A program made the position numbers and the translations under genes. A DNA stretch of 64,000 nt from JBBQWT01 sp038210375 (GTDB lineage Bacteria > Acidobacteriota > Terriglobia > Terriglobales > Acidobacteriaceae), in contig JBBQWT010000019.1 of the NCBI GenBank assembly GCA_038210375.1, forward strand, positions 1 through 64,000. Reading direction: 5' to 3'. Position 1 is the stretch's first letter, and every line of letters begins with the position of its first letter. The notes below the pieces were generated by a model that worked only from the letters and a program-made list of their open reading frames with translations, was not told the origin of the DNA and did not search any database. Below, in pieces: positions 1 through 8,111 of the stretch.

Positions 1-864
1 GCCGGCGGCGCCCATGTCCTGTATGCCGACCACCGCGCCGGTCTGCATCACTTCCAGGCAGGCTTCGAGCAGCAGTTTTTCCAGAAACGGGTCGCCCACC
101 TGCACGTTGGGACGCTTCTGCTGCGAGCCTTCCTTGAATTCCTCACTGGCCATGGTGGCGCCGTGAATGCCGTCGCGCCCGGTTTTGGCGCCTACATAAA
201 TCACCGGATTGCCTTCGCCGGCGGCCTGCGCATAAAAAATCTGGTCGCGCCGTACCAGCCCCAGGGCAAAGGCGTTGACCAGCGGATTCTGCGAATAACA
301 ATCTTCGAAGCGGGTTTCGCCTCCCAGGTTGGGAACGCCGAAACAGTTTCCGTAGGAAGCGATGCCGCTGACCACTCCTTCGAGAACCGAATGGTTCTTA
401 TGCAGGACGGCGGTATCCGGTCCCTTGCCATTTCTACGGATGGGGCCGAAGCGCAGCGAATCCATGACTGCCAGCGGCCGCGCGCCCATGGTAAAGATAT
501 CGCGCAGGATTCCGCCCACCCCCGTGGCCGCTCCCTGAAAGGGCTCGATGAACGAGGGATGGTTATGCGATTCGATCTTGAAGGCGCACGCCCAGCCGTC
601 GCCGATATCGATGATGCCCGCATTTTCTCCGGGGCCCTGCACTACCAGCGGACCTTCCGTGGGCAGGCGTTTGAGATGGACGCGCGAGGATTTGTAGGAG
701 CAATGCTCGCTCCACATCACGCTGAAAATTCCCAGCTCGGTGTAGCTGGGCTCGCGGCCCAGCGCGGAAATTACTTTCTGATATTCATCAGGCGTAAGGC
801 CATGCTGGCGGACCATCTCCGCGGTGATGACGGAGGCCTCGGGGGAATTTGTTGGGTTCGCCAT
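1..864 (-). CDS. purL: Phosphoribosylformylglycinamidine synthase subunit PurL (N-terminal part, runs off window)
   Basis: Translation from the ATG at 864 gives 288 codons open to the window edge, so the C-terminal part is missing. PurL converts FGAR to FGAM in de novo purine synthesis in the cytoplasm. The family block with SEHCSYKSS lies near residue 50, followed by GENAGIIDIGDG and KIESHNHPS with the nucleotide- and metal-binding residues, and a GVGGILRDIF stretch. It starts with MANPTNSPEA and sits divergently from selB with a 69-base gap that must hold both promoters. Identification is firm from several family blocks. I see no disruption. Confidence 0.95.
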   Translation of the reverse strand, partial: MANPTNSPEASVITAEMVRQHGLTPDEYQKVISALGREPSYTELGIFSVMWSEHCSYKSSRVHLKRLPTEGPLVVQGPGENAGIIDIGDGWACAFKIESHNHPSFIEPFQGAATGVGGILRDIFTMGARPLAVMDSLRFGPIRRNGKGPDTAVLHKNHSVLEGVVSGIASYGNCFGVPNLGGETRFEDCYSQNPLVNAFALGLVRRDQIFYAQAAGEGNPVIYVGAKTGRDGIHGATMASEEFKEGSQQKRPNVQVGDPFLEKLLLEACLEVMQTGAVVGIQDMGAAG

Positions 865-933
865 CGACTGCAATTGTCGCACAGGGTTGGCAATGTCCTT
901 TAAACTCAGCGGAAGTCCGATTGAAGACCCGCC

Positions 934-2886
934 ATGCAGACATCCAGGACAAGATACATCGTAATCGGGACCGCCGGGCATATCGACCACGGGAAAACCG
1001 CGCTGGTGAAGGCCCTCACCGGCATCGACGCCGACCGCCTGGAAGAAGAGAAACGGCGCGGCATCACCATCGACATCGGGTTCGCCCATATGCGCATGGA
1101 GCAGCCCGACAGCAGCCGCATCGAGCTCGCATTCGTCGATGTACCCGGGCACGAACGTTTCGTGCGCAATATGCTGGCGGGCGCCGGAGGCATTGACGCG
1201 GTGCTGTTCGTCATAGCCGCCGATGAATCCATCAAACCGCAAACGCGGGAGCACTTTGAGATTTGCCGGCTGTTGAATATCCGGACGGGCATCACCGTTC
1301 TCACCAAGTCTGACCTGGTGGATTTCGAGACCCTCGAAGTGGTGCGCATGGAAGTGGAAGAATTCTTGCGCGGCTCGTTTCTCGATCCTGAAACTTGCGC
1401 GGTGATTCCGGTAAGCGCCCGCACCGGCGTGGGCATTGCAGAGCTCATGGCCGAACTGGCCAAACTGGCCGAGTCGGTTGCCGCCAGGGACGGTGACGCG
1501 GTGTTCCGGCTGCCCATCGATCGAGTGTTCGCCATGAAAGGCTTCGGCACGGTGGTAACCGGCACCCTGGTGGCCGGCCGGGTGGCAAAAGAGGCGGAGG
1601 TCGAAGTGCTGCCCGGAGGGCTGCGCTTGCGGGTGCGCGGAGTGCAGGTGCAGGGGGAAGCACGCGACCTGGCGCGCGCTGGTGAGCGGACGGCGCTCAA
1701 CCTTTCCGCAGTTTCCATCGCCGAGCTGGGCCGCGGGATGACGCTGGTTTCGCCGGGGGTGCTGGAGGTTACGCGCATGGCGGACGTGCGCCTGACCTTG
1801 CTACCGGGCGCGAAACCCCTGCGCGAGGGCAGCCGCGTCCACTTGCATGCTTACACCGCGGAAACCATCGCGCAGGTATTTCTGCGGCGAACCAGCGCCG
1901 CCGAGGCGAAAGAGGCGGCGCCGGGCGCCACGATTTTCGCACGCCTCAAGCTGCGCGCGCCTCTGCTGCTGCTGCCTGGCGATCGTTTTATCATTCGCCA
2001 GTTCTCTCCGGTGGTCACCATCGGCGGCGGCAAGGTGCTTGACGCTTTTCCTCTGACCAAACTTTCGGGCAAGAAAATCCCGGTGCAACAGGCGGCCGCG
2101 TTCCTGCAAACGCTCGATAAAGGTACGGCGGAAGAAATTATTCTGGCGCGCATCGGACGACGTGGCTTCGATGGTCTTTCGCTGGCCGCGGCCGTGCGCG
2201 AAACCGGATGGCAGCCTGCGCAAGTGGAAAAGATCGCCAGTAGCTTGACCGGGAAATCTTCAGAATCGGTTCGCAGGGCAGGCGAACGCTGGCTCACTGG
2301 GCAGTATTTCGAAGACGCCGGCAAAAGGATCGTGGAGGACGTGGCTGCGTTCCACGCGAGAAACCCCCTGGTGGCCGGCATCGGTAAAGAAGAGCTCCGG
2401 GAGCGGCTTCAGCTGGGTCCGGAAATTTTTTCCGGAGTGCTCGAATCATTGCTGGCCGCCAGGAAGCTGGCCATCGACGGCGAACAGGTGCGCCTGCAGG
2501 GCCGCGCCATCGTAATGAAAGATGAAGAGGCGGGTGCGTTGCGTGACATTGAAACTGCGTTTGCCAAAGCCGGCTTGAAAGTCCCAGCGCTCAAAGAAGT
2601 GCTGTGCCATCTGCCGGTGGACCGCGTACGCGCGCAAAAAATCGTCACCCTGCTGCTAAGGGACCGTAAGCTGGTCAAGCTGAGCGACGAACTGGTTTTT
2701 CATCACACCGCCCTCGAATCGCTGCGCCTGCTCATGGCCAAACAGAAAGCCATCAATCCAGTGATGGATGTTGCCACTTTCAAGGAGTTGAGCGGGGTGT
2801 CGAGAAAATATGCGATCCCGCTGCTGGAATACCTCGACCGCGAGCGGGTTACGCGGCGTGCGGGCGACCGGCGGGAAATTTTGTAG
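934..2886 (+). CDS. selB: Selenocysteine-specific elongation factor SelB
   Basis: The 650-residue product delivers selenocysteinyl-tRNA to UGA codons that carry a SECIS hairpin. The GTPase motifs are GHIDHGKT (residues 15-22), the switch region RRGITIDIGF, DVPGHE (69-74) and TKSD (124-127). After the beta-barrel domains, the C-terminal part (about 400-650) fits the winged-helix repeats that bind SECIS RNA. Length is typical. The divergent neighbour is purL. No selA, selD, selC (tRNA-Sec) or recognisable selenoprotein gene occurs in the window, so the rest of the pathway must lie elsewhere. The GTP-binding N-terminus separates it clearly from EF-Tu by the SelB-type HIDHGKT and the long C-terminus. 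Confidence 0.95.
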   Translation: MQTSRTRYIVIGTAGHIDHGKTALVKALTGIDADRLEEEKRRGITIDIGFAHMRMEQPDSSRIELAFVDVPGHERFVRNMLAGAGGIDAVLFVIAADESIKPQTREHFEICRLLNIRTGITVLTKSDLVDFETLEVVRMEVEEFLRGSFLDPETCAVIPVSARTGVGIAELMAELAKLAESVAARDGDAVFRLPIDRVFAMKGFGTVVTGTLVAGRVAKEAEVEVLPGGLRLRVRGVQVQGEARDLARAGERTALNLSAVSIAELGRGMTLVSPGVLEVTRMADVRLTLLPGAKPLREGSRVHLHAYTAETIAQVFLRRTSAAEAKEAAPGATIFARLKLRAPLLLLPGDRFIIRQFSPVVTIGGGKVLDAFPLTKLSGKKIPVQQAAAFLQTLDKGTAEEIILARIGRRGFDGLSLAAAVRETGWQPAQVEKIASSLTGKSSESVRRAGERWLTGQYFEDAGKRIVEDVAAFHARNPLVAGIGKEELRERLQLGPEIFSGVLESLLAARKLAIDGEQVRLQGRAIVMKDEEAGALRDIETAFAKAGLKVPALKEVLCHLPVDRVRAQKIVTLLLRDRKLVKLSDELVFHHTALESLRLLMAKQKAINPVMDVATFKELSGVSRKYAIPLLEYLDRERVTRRAGDRREIL

Positions 2887-2955
2887 CCAGGCGCTTCGCT
2901 AACTTGAGGCGGGGATTCGAAAAACGGTCCCGTAAAGAGTCGTTGGCCGAGCGCC

Positions 2956-2995
2956 GATTCTTCCTCGTCCCATAGATCTGGGTGTCGTCAGAATA
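2956..2995 (+). repeat. Degenerate copy of the TTCTTCCTC...GTCAGAAT hairpin repeat
   Basis: The stretch reads GATTCTTCCTCGTCCCAT, then a short loop, then TGGGTGTCGTCAGAATA. It is a mutated member of the dispersed hairpin family seen intact at 6237, 12364, 48972 and 57170. It lies just behind selB. Confidence 0.4.
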
Positions 2996-3006
2996 ATATC
3001 AATGGT

Positions 3007-4134
3007 TCACTTGCAGCTTTCATCACAGAAGGAGTTCATGACCATGGCAATCATAGCCGTATAGCTTGATGGCGATACCGAGGCATGTGGGTTCTGATCG
3101 ATGTCTACCTGGTGGACGATTAGCACGTCGCCGCCAGGAAAAACCGTGATAAAGGTGCCTCCCGCTCCTTGCGCGGTAAACGCACCCTGCCATGGTCCCG
3201 TGTACACGCCACCTGAATACGCAGACGTGTCCCACACCCACCAAAGTGCCCCGCTATAGCCCCACTGTTCGGGGCTTCCGTAGTTTCTGAGGAAAGTAGG
3301 ATTGATATCCCGAAAGGGTGTGACCAGTGTCGTTGAATAGCGAACCCAATCGGCAGGGATGATCTGTTTGCCATTCCACCTCCCCTTGTCCAGCATGAGC
3401 AGGCCAAGCCTGGCCATATCCCGTGCAGAGAGACGCATCACGTACTCATCGAAGTTGGTCTCAGGCCGAATATCCTTCTTCTGATCCGCTCGCCGGTAGT
3501 CCTGCATTCCTAACGGTGCGGCCAAGTCAGTCTGCAACGCATCGTAAATATTCTTACCAGTAAGCTTCTCAAAAGCCACGCCCGCAGCATTGAAGTCTCA
3601 GTTGTTATAGACAAAATGTACTCCCGGAGCCTCAGAACCCCGAGGAGGCATGTAGCCCTGCTGGCCAAAGCTGCCGGTAGGCAAGTAAATGCCGGAGCGA
3701 GCGGCCAACAGTTGGCGCAGCGTGGCCGTCTCTTCGATCGGGAGAAAGGGTTGTTTGTCCTGCAGACCTAGTTGCTTAACAGTCTTGTCGAGGTCAATGG
3801 TTCCGTTGGCCACATAGTTGCCGTAGAGCATGCTCAGTACGCTCTTCCGGGCGGAGGCGATCTTGCTCGGGTGTGACACGTCGCCGTACGAGAAAATGAC
3901 TCGACCTTGCGCAATGACCAGCATGGACGAGGTACCCTCGGTTTTCACCCAGCTTCTCAGCGCCTCTAGTTTGCTGCTGGAATAGCCCAGTGATTCAGGG
4001 CGAGCTTGTTGCCAATCCAAGCCAGGCACCACATCATCCGTTATTCGTTTGGGCTTCTCCTGGGCGAAGGATCCGCGCGTCGCACAGATCATTAAGATTG
4101 CAAGGACAATCCATCGATAGTTCATCGCGATCAT
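3007..4134 (-). pseudogene. Beta-lactamase-family serine hydrolase interrupted by an in-frame TGA
   Basis: One reading frame of about 375 codons is broken by a single TGA at 3600-3598; both halves are in the same frame. The N-terminal half has a signal peptide (ends near GSFAQ) and the catalytic SxxK as SARK, with the YNN motif just before the stop. The downstream half continues the family sequence (DFNAAGVAFEKLTG). In relatives I remember, the residue after YNN is usually tryptophan (YNNWDFN), so TGG to TGA is the simplest explanation. The family comprises class C beta-lactamase-like esterases and D,D-peptidases acting in the periplasm. The gene lies close to selB, so selenocysteine readthrough has to be considered, but no clear SECIS hairpin follows. 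Most likely a recent nonsense allele or sequencing error. Confidence 0.75.
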
Positions 4135-4333
4135 TCTAAGCCTGGGATCATCATGCCGGGAACATCCTCCTCAAATGCTCCGCAACGGGCTGGAACGGAA
4201 TGTAAGTGGTCCAAACGCTACGAATGTCCCGGTGCACTCAGGATCGAGCGGTCGCCGGAGACTACAGACCGGCAAACAGTTGACGGCGAGCAGGGACGGG
4301 CTTAATCGATAAATCTGGCTGCCGCGGGAAAAG

Positions 4334-4339
4334 TATAAT
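4334..4339 (+). promoter_or_regulatory. Candidate -10 box (TATAAT)
   Basis: A perfect TATAAT lies 26 bases before the ATG of the GNAT gene at 4366, in an otherwise GC-rich stretch. No convincing -35 box is visible at 16-18 bases upstream. It would drive the GNAT-trmFO pair. Confidence 0.35.
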
Positions 4340-4365
4340 ACTCGCTGCACGCGCCCGACTTCCCT

Positions 4366-4863
4366 ATGGTTTCCATTCGTCCCGCGGAAAAGAAAGATAT
4401 CCTGCTGATCCTGCAATTGATTCGCGACCTCGCCGAATACGAGCGCGAGCCGCAGGCCGCCATCGCCACCGAAGCTGACCTGCTGCGCGACGGATTCAAG
4501 GGGACCAGCGAGGATAAATTCCGCGTTTTAATCGCCGAGGGTGATGGCGAGCCCGCTGGATTTGCCCTGTTCTTTTACAACTACTCAACCTGGCTGGGCC
4601 GGCCGGGAATTTATCTTGAAGACCTTTTCGTGCGCCCGGCTTTTCGTGGCCGCGGGATCGGCAAAAAACTGCTGGCGCGCATTGCCCGCATCGCGCTCGA
4701 CGAAAATTGCTATGGCGTGCGCTGGGAAGTGCTCGACTGGAACACCCCGGCCATCGACTTCTACGAATCGCTGGGCGCGGGGTGCCGCGCCGAATGGAAG
4801 ACGTTCCAGGTAAAAGGGGACGCGCTGCGCAGCCTCGCAGGCCTCCCGGAAGAAATTCTCTAA
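4366..4863 (+). CDS. GNAT family N-acetyltransferase (diamine acetyltransferase-like)
   Basis: A 165-residue GNAT-fold protein expected to transfer acetyl from acetyl-CoA to an amine. The acetyl-CoA-binding motif A is RGRGIGKK at residues 94-101, preceded by LEDLFVRPAF and followed by the WNTPAIDFYESLGA block. These features resemble the spermidine/spermine (SSAT-like) branch, but the substrate cannot be fixed from sequence. Length is normal for a single-domain enzyme. trmFO begins only 3 bases after its stop, so the two genes are probably co-transcribed. Confidence 0.9.
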   Translation: MVSIRPAEKKDILLILQLIRDLAEYEREPQAAIATEADLLRDGFKGTSEDKFRVLIAEGDGEPAGFALFFYNYSTWLGRPGIYLEDLFVRPAFRGRGIGKKLLARIARIALDENCYGVRWEVLDWNTPAIDFYESLGAGCRAEWKTFQVKGDALRSLAGLPEEIL

Positions 4864-4866
4864 TTC

Positions 4867-6231
4867 ATGCAGTCCATCAAAATTATTGGCGGAGGCCTGG
4901 CCGGTCCCGAGGCTGCATGGCAATGCGCAAAACGAGGCGTCGCCGCCGATCTCTACGAGATGCGCCCGGTGCGGGCCACGCCGGCGCACCAGACCGCGGA
5001 CTTTGCCGAATTGGTTTGCAGCAACTCGCTCAAGTCGGAAAGCGAAAATTCCGCTCCCTGGCTTTTGAAGCAGGAGTTGCATATCGCGGGATCGATGCTT
5101 CTGGAGTGCGCGCGCCAGTGCAGCGTACCCGCCGGGCATGCGCTGGCGGTGGATCGCGCCGCGTTTTCCGCGGCGGTCACGGCGCGGCTCACGCAGGAAC
5201 CGCTCATCACCATTCATCGCGAGGAAGTCACGCGCATCGACGAGGCCGGCCCGATCACGGTGATCGCCAGCGGGCCGCTCACATCCGACGCGCTCTCCCA
5301 GGAAATTGGACGGCTCAGCGGCAGCTCTCATCTTTATTTTTTTGATTCCATCAGCCCCATCGTGGAAGCTGACTCCATCGACATGGGGCGGGTGTACATG
5401 GCGGCGCGCTACGACAAGGGCACCGCCGACTACATTAACTGCCCTTTTACGCGCGAGGAATACGACGTGTTCTACGACGCGCTGATGGCGGCGCAGCCGG
5501 TGGAAAGCCGGGAATGGGAGAAGCTGAACTACTTCGAGAGTTGTCTTCCCATCGAAGAGATCGCCCGCCGCGGCCGCGACACTCTGCGCTTCGGACCGAT
5601 GAAGCCGGTAGGATTGACCAATCCCCGGACCGGCCGCTACCCCTATGCGGTGGTGCAACTGCGGCAGGAAAATCTGCGCGCCGATTCCTACAACCTGGTC
5701 GGCTTCCAGAACCACCTCAAATATGGCGAACAGGCGAAGGTGCTGCGGCTCATCCCCGGGCTGGAAAATGCGAAGTTCCTGCGCTATGGCCAGATCCACC
5801 GCAACACCTACATCAACGCTCCCGCGCTGCTGCAGGCTACGCTGCAGATGAAGCAATATCCCCAGGTGTTTTTTGCGGGACAGATCAGCGGGGTGGAGGG
5901 TTACGTGGAATCGATTGCGACCGGGCTGCTGGCGGGAATGCATGCTTCCGCGCTGGCTGTTGGCATGGCGCCCATGCCGCCGCCGCGCGAGAGCGCCCTG
6001 GGATCTCTGGTGCACTATGTCACCCAGGCCGGCGCTAAGAACTTTCAGCCGGCCAACATTACGTTTGATTTGCTGCCCGCGCTTTCCGGGCAGCCGCGCA
6101 TTCGCGATAAGCGCGAGCGGCATCGCGTGATCTGTGAGAACGCGCTCGCCAGTTTTGGCCAGTGGTGGCAGGGAGAGCCTTCTGCTCCAAGACTGCCGGG
6201 GTGGCGCGAGCCGATGGGGAAAGATTGGTAG
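4867..6231 (+). CDS. trmFO: Methylenetetrahydrofolate-tRNA-(uracil-5-)-methyltransferase TrmFO
   Basis: A 454-residue flavoprotein that makes 5-methyluridine at position 54 of tRNA using methylene-THF and FADH2. The FAD-binding GGGLAG lies at residues 8-13 and the family block ELVCSNSLKSES near residue 50. Further blocks are NCPFTREEY, TNPRTGRYPYAVVQLRQEN and GVEGYVES. Length is typical. It follows the GNAT gene by 3 bases and is followed by a repeat-rich gap. An antisense 512-codon frame over the same stretch is a composition shadow. Confidence 0.95.
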   Translation: MQSIKIIGGGLAGPEAAWQCAKRGVAADLYEMRPVRATPAHQTADFAELVCSNSLKSESENSAPWLLKQELHIAGSMLLECARQCSVPAGHALAVDRAAFSAAVTARLTQEPLITIHREEVTRIDEAGPITVIASGPLTSDALSQEIGRLSGSSHLYFFDSISPIVEADSIDMGRVYMAARYDKGTADYINCPFTREEYDVFYDALMAAQPVESREWEKLNYFESCLPIEEIARRGRDTLRFGPMKPVGLTNPRTGRYPYAVVQLRQENLRADSYNLVGFQNHLKYGEQAKVLRLIPGLENAKFLRYGQIHRNTYINAPALLQATLQMKQYPQVFFAGQISGVEGYVESIATGLLAGMHASALAVGMAPMPPPRESALGSLVHYVTQAGAKNFQPANITFDLLPALSGQPRIRDKRERHRVICENALASFGQWWQGEPSAPRLPGWREPMGKDW

Positions 6232-6236
6232 CTGAG

Positions 6237-6286
6237 TAGGGGTTCTTCCTCACCCCCGATGAAACTCGGGGATCGTCAGAATGACA
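6237..6286 (+). repeat. Hairpin repeat (TTCTTCCTCACCCC...GGGG.TCGTCAGAATGAC)
   Basis: Just after trmFO a copy of the dispersed hairpin repeat has arms CCCCCGA / TCGGGG around a short AAA-containing loop and the fixed tail ATCGTCAGAATGACA. Near-identical copies lie at 12364-12410, 48972-49020 and 57170-57215, with inverted ones at 48750 and 56988. It is not a terminator because no T tract follows. Confidence 0.85.
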
Positions 6287-7007
6287 ATCGAAGATATATG
6301 GTATCGCGGGGTCTGAGTTTAATTCGGCAGTAACCGCAATTATCGAGCATTTGGAAGCCACCCCAAGTCCCTGGGTGGAGAAAGCCCTTTTATATGTCCT
6401 GTTTTATATGTCCCCCAGAAGAGTGGTACGCGTTTAACATGAATTGTCATTCCGAGCGCAAGCCGAGGAACCTTTTGTTTCTTGTGCGCAATCCGCGTTA
6501 CCTGCCACGCCGCACACTCAAAGAAACGATGCTCAGGTTCTACGCGCAGCCTGCCTTTGACTCTTACGGCGGAAGGAAGCAATTTTTCACATGTAATACC
6601 CGGGAATTTCCCGCTTTGCGCAGCTAGATCAAAGGCAGGCTGCACGTAGAACCAATTCGAAGGCCGGGTGAATCCATTAGTTCAAGCTGACACTCCTGCC
6701 GGCCCTATGGGAAACAAAAGGTTCCTCGGCTTGCGCTCGGAATGACAATTCATTTAAAGGGTGCGCCGACGGAGGAGGACAGCGTTCGGAACAGCTGATG
6801 GAGGAGGACAGCGTTTTCGGATTAACTAGTAAGAAAGTCCTTTGGATCATCCGCGAGTGGACTGCCGCAACGAACGGGCCAATTACTGCAAGCCACACAT
6901 GGTTAAGCGAGACAGGCGTAGAGTGGTGCGGAAGTATAATCTCCCCTTTTCCAACAGATTGAAAGACCTCGAGGTAATTTCTGGCTCTTCCCCGCAATGC
7001 CGTTGAC
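6287..7007. other. Long intergenic stretch made largely of repeats
   Basis: No credible gene occurs here: short frames on both strands lack codon bias or recognisable products. The stretch holds the inverted repeat doublet at 6441-6751 and, at about 6770-6830, a short tandem duplication of GGAGGAGGACAGCGTT. The region upstream of 7008 probably contains the promoter of the following membrane protein gene. Confidence 0.6.
6441..6751. repeat. Inverted doublet of a REP-like repeat with 41-bp perfect arms
   Basis: Positions 6441-6481 and 6711-6751 are perfect reverse complements over 41 bases (arm begins GAATTGTCATTCCGAGCGC). Inside, CAGCCTGCCTTTGA near 6548 and TCAAAGGCAGGCTG near 6629 extend the inverted homology imperfectly. 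A single diverged copy of the left arm plus about 80 internal bases recurs at 34079-34200 in the opposite orientation. The arrangement resembles REP doublets (REPINs) or a MITE; no terminal duplication is obvious. Confidence 0.8.
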
Positions 7008-8102
7008 GTGATTACCCCCGCGATGGAAACCACCAAGCGGCTGATGTTTCGGCCGATTCGCTGGGACCGCTGGTGGCGGGCTGCCCTGCTGGCGCTGGCT
7101 ACCGGTGAAGTGGCGGCGATGGGCGGATGTAATTTCGGCAGTTTGCCCATCAAGGGTTTTCCCAACATTGGGAAACATCCGCCGCCCGATCAATTCGTGT
7201 CTGTTCCGGGCATCCCTCCGGCGCTCGCGGCCTTGGGAATGATGTTCGTAATTTTGATCATGGTCCTGATCTTTCTCCTGGTCCTGCTGATGTTTGTTCA
7301 TATTTATGTTGGCAGCGTTTTTCGTTTTATCCTGTTCGACGCCGTAACCGCGGCCCGATTCAAACTGCTGGAAGGGTGGCGGCGCCGCCACCGGCCGGGC
7401 ACGCGATTCTTTGTCTACCGGATCGTCTTTACGATCTTGATGTTAGCGGGCCTGGGCTTGATCTGCGCGCCATTCATCGCCTGGGCGGCGGCCGCGGGCA
7501 TGTTCTCCGCTCCCGCCGGTGACTGGCACCCCCACCTCGCCACCCTTATCTCCATGATATTTCTGGCACTGCCGATTGTGGTCCTCTACTCCCTCACTAC
7601 CGGGTTGATCGCCTTGGCAGCCAAAGACTTCTGCGTGCCGGTCATGGCACTGGAGAACGTGGGAATCATGGCGGCTTTGCGCCTGGTCATGGCCCGGGTA
7701 CGCCGCGAGAAGTCGAATTTCGCCATGTATGTGATCATGAAAATCGTGCTGGCGATCGCCGTGGGCATCGCGGCTTCCATTGCGATTTTCTTGGTCAGCC
7801 TGATCATCATCATTCCGGTGGCGATCGCAGGATTCATGATGCCGCACATGGGCGTTCCCCCAGCCACCAACATACTTTTCTGGGCGACCGTCATTTCCGC
7901 CAGCATGGTGCTGCTGGTGGCCTTGATCTTTTTGGTGGGATTGGTCAGCGGGCCGGCTGCCATATTTTTTGAGGCCTACGCTCTGGAATTTTTCGGCGAC
8001 CGCTACGCGCCACTGGGAAGCCTGCTGCATCCGCCGCCTCCCCCGGTGCAAGTCACCCTGGCGGACCTGCAGGAAGGCGGCCTGGATCCGCAGCCGCTTT
8101 AA
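7008..8102 (+). CDS. Hypothetical polytopic membrane protein
   Basis: The 364-residue product is not recognised with certainty. It shows a short cytoplasmic N-terminus, then hydrophobic segments around residues 75-110, 140-165, 180-210, 240-285 and 295-325, and a proline-rich tail (HPPPPPVQV). The overall look (helices separated by short basic loops such as ARVRREKSN) fits the glycerophosphodiester-phosphodiesterase membrane-domain / DUF7544-like families, but this is a guess. It converges on der with a 9-base gap and no visible terminator. A start at the second ATG (7023) is also possible. Confidence 0.75.
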   Translation: MITPAMETTKRLMFRPIRWDRWWRAALLALATGEVAAMGGCNFGSLPIKGFPNIGKHPPPDQFVSVPGIPPALAALGMMFVILIMVLIFLLVLLMFVHIYVGSVFRFILFDAVTAARFKLLEGWRRRHRPGTRFFVYRIVFTILMLAGLGLICAPFIAWAAAAGMFSAPAGDWHPHLATLISMIFLALPIVVLYSLTTGLIALAAKDFCVPVMALENVGIMAALRLVMARVRREKSNFAMYVIMKIVLAIAVGIAASIAIFLVSLIIIIPVAIAGFMMPHMGVPPATNILFWATVISASMVLLVALIFLVGLVSGPAAIFFEAYALEFFGDRYAPLGSLLHPPPPPVQVTLADLQEGGLDPQPL

Positions 8103-8111
8103 TCCGAGAAT

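Noticed and set aside
3598..3640. Selenocysteine codon at the TGA of the serine hydrolase
   Set aside because: I see no convincing SECIS hairpin directly after the TGA, and the position is normally Trp in relatives. Kept only as a testable alternative.
4585..6123. 512-codon frame on the minus strand
   Set aside because: It lies antisense to trmFO, contains no family sequence, and shows the composition expected of a GC3 shadow.
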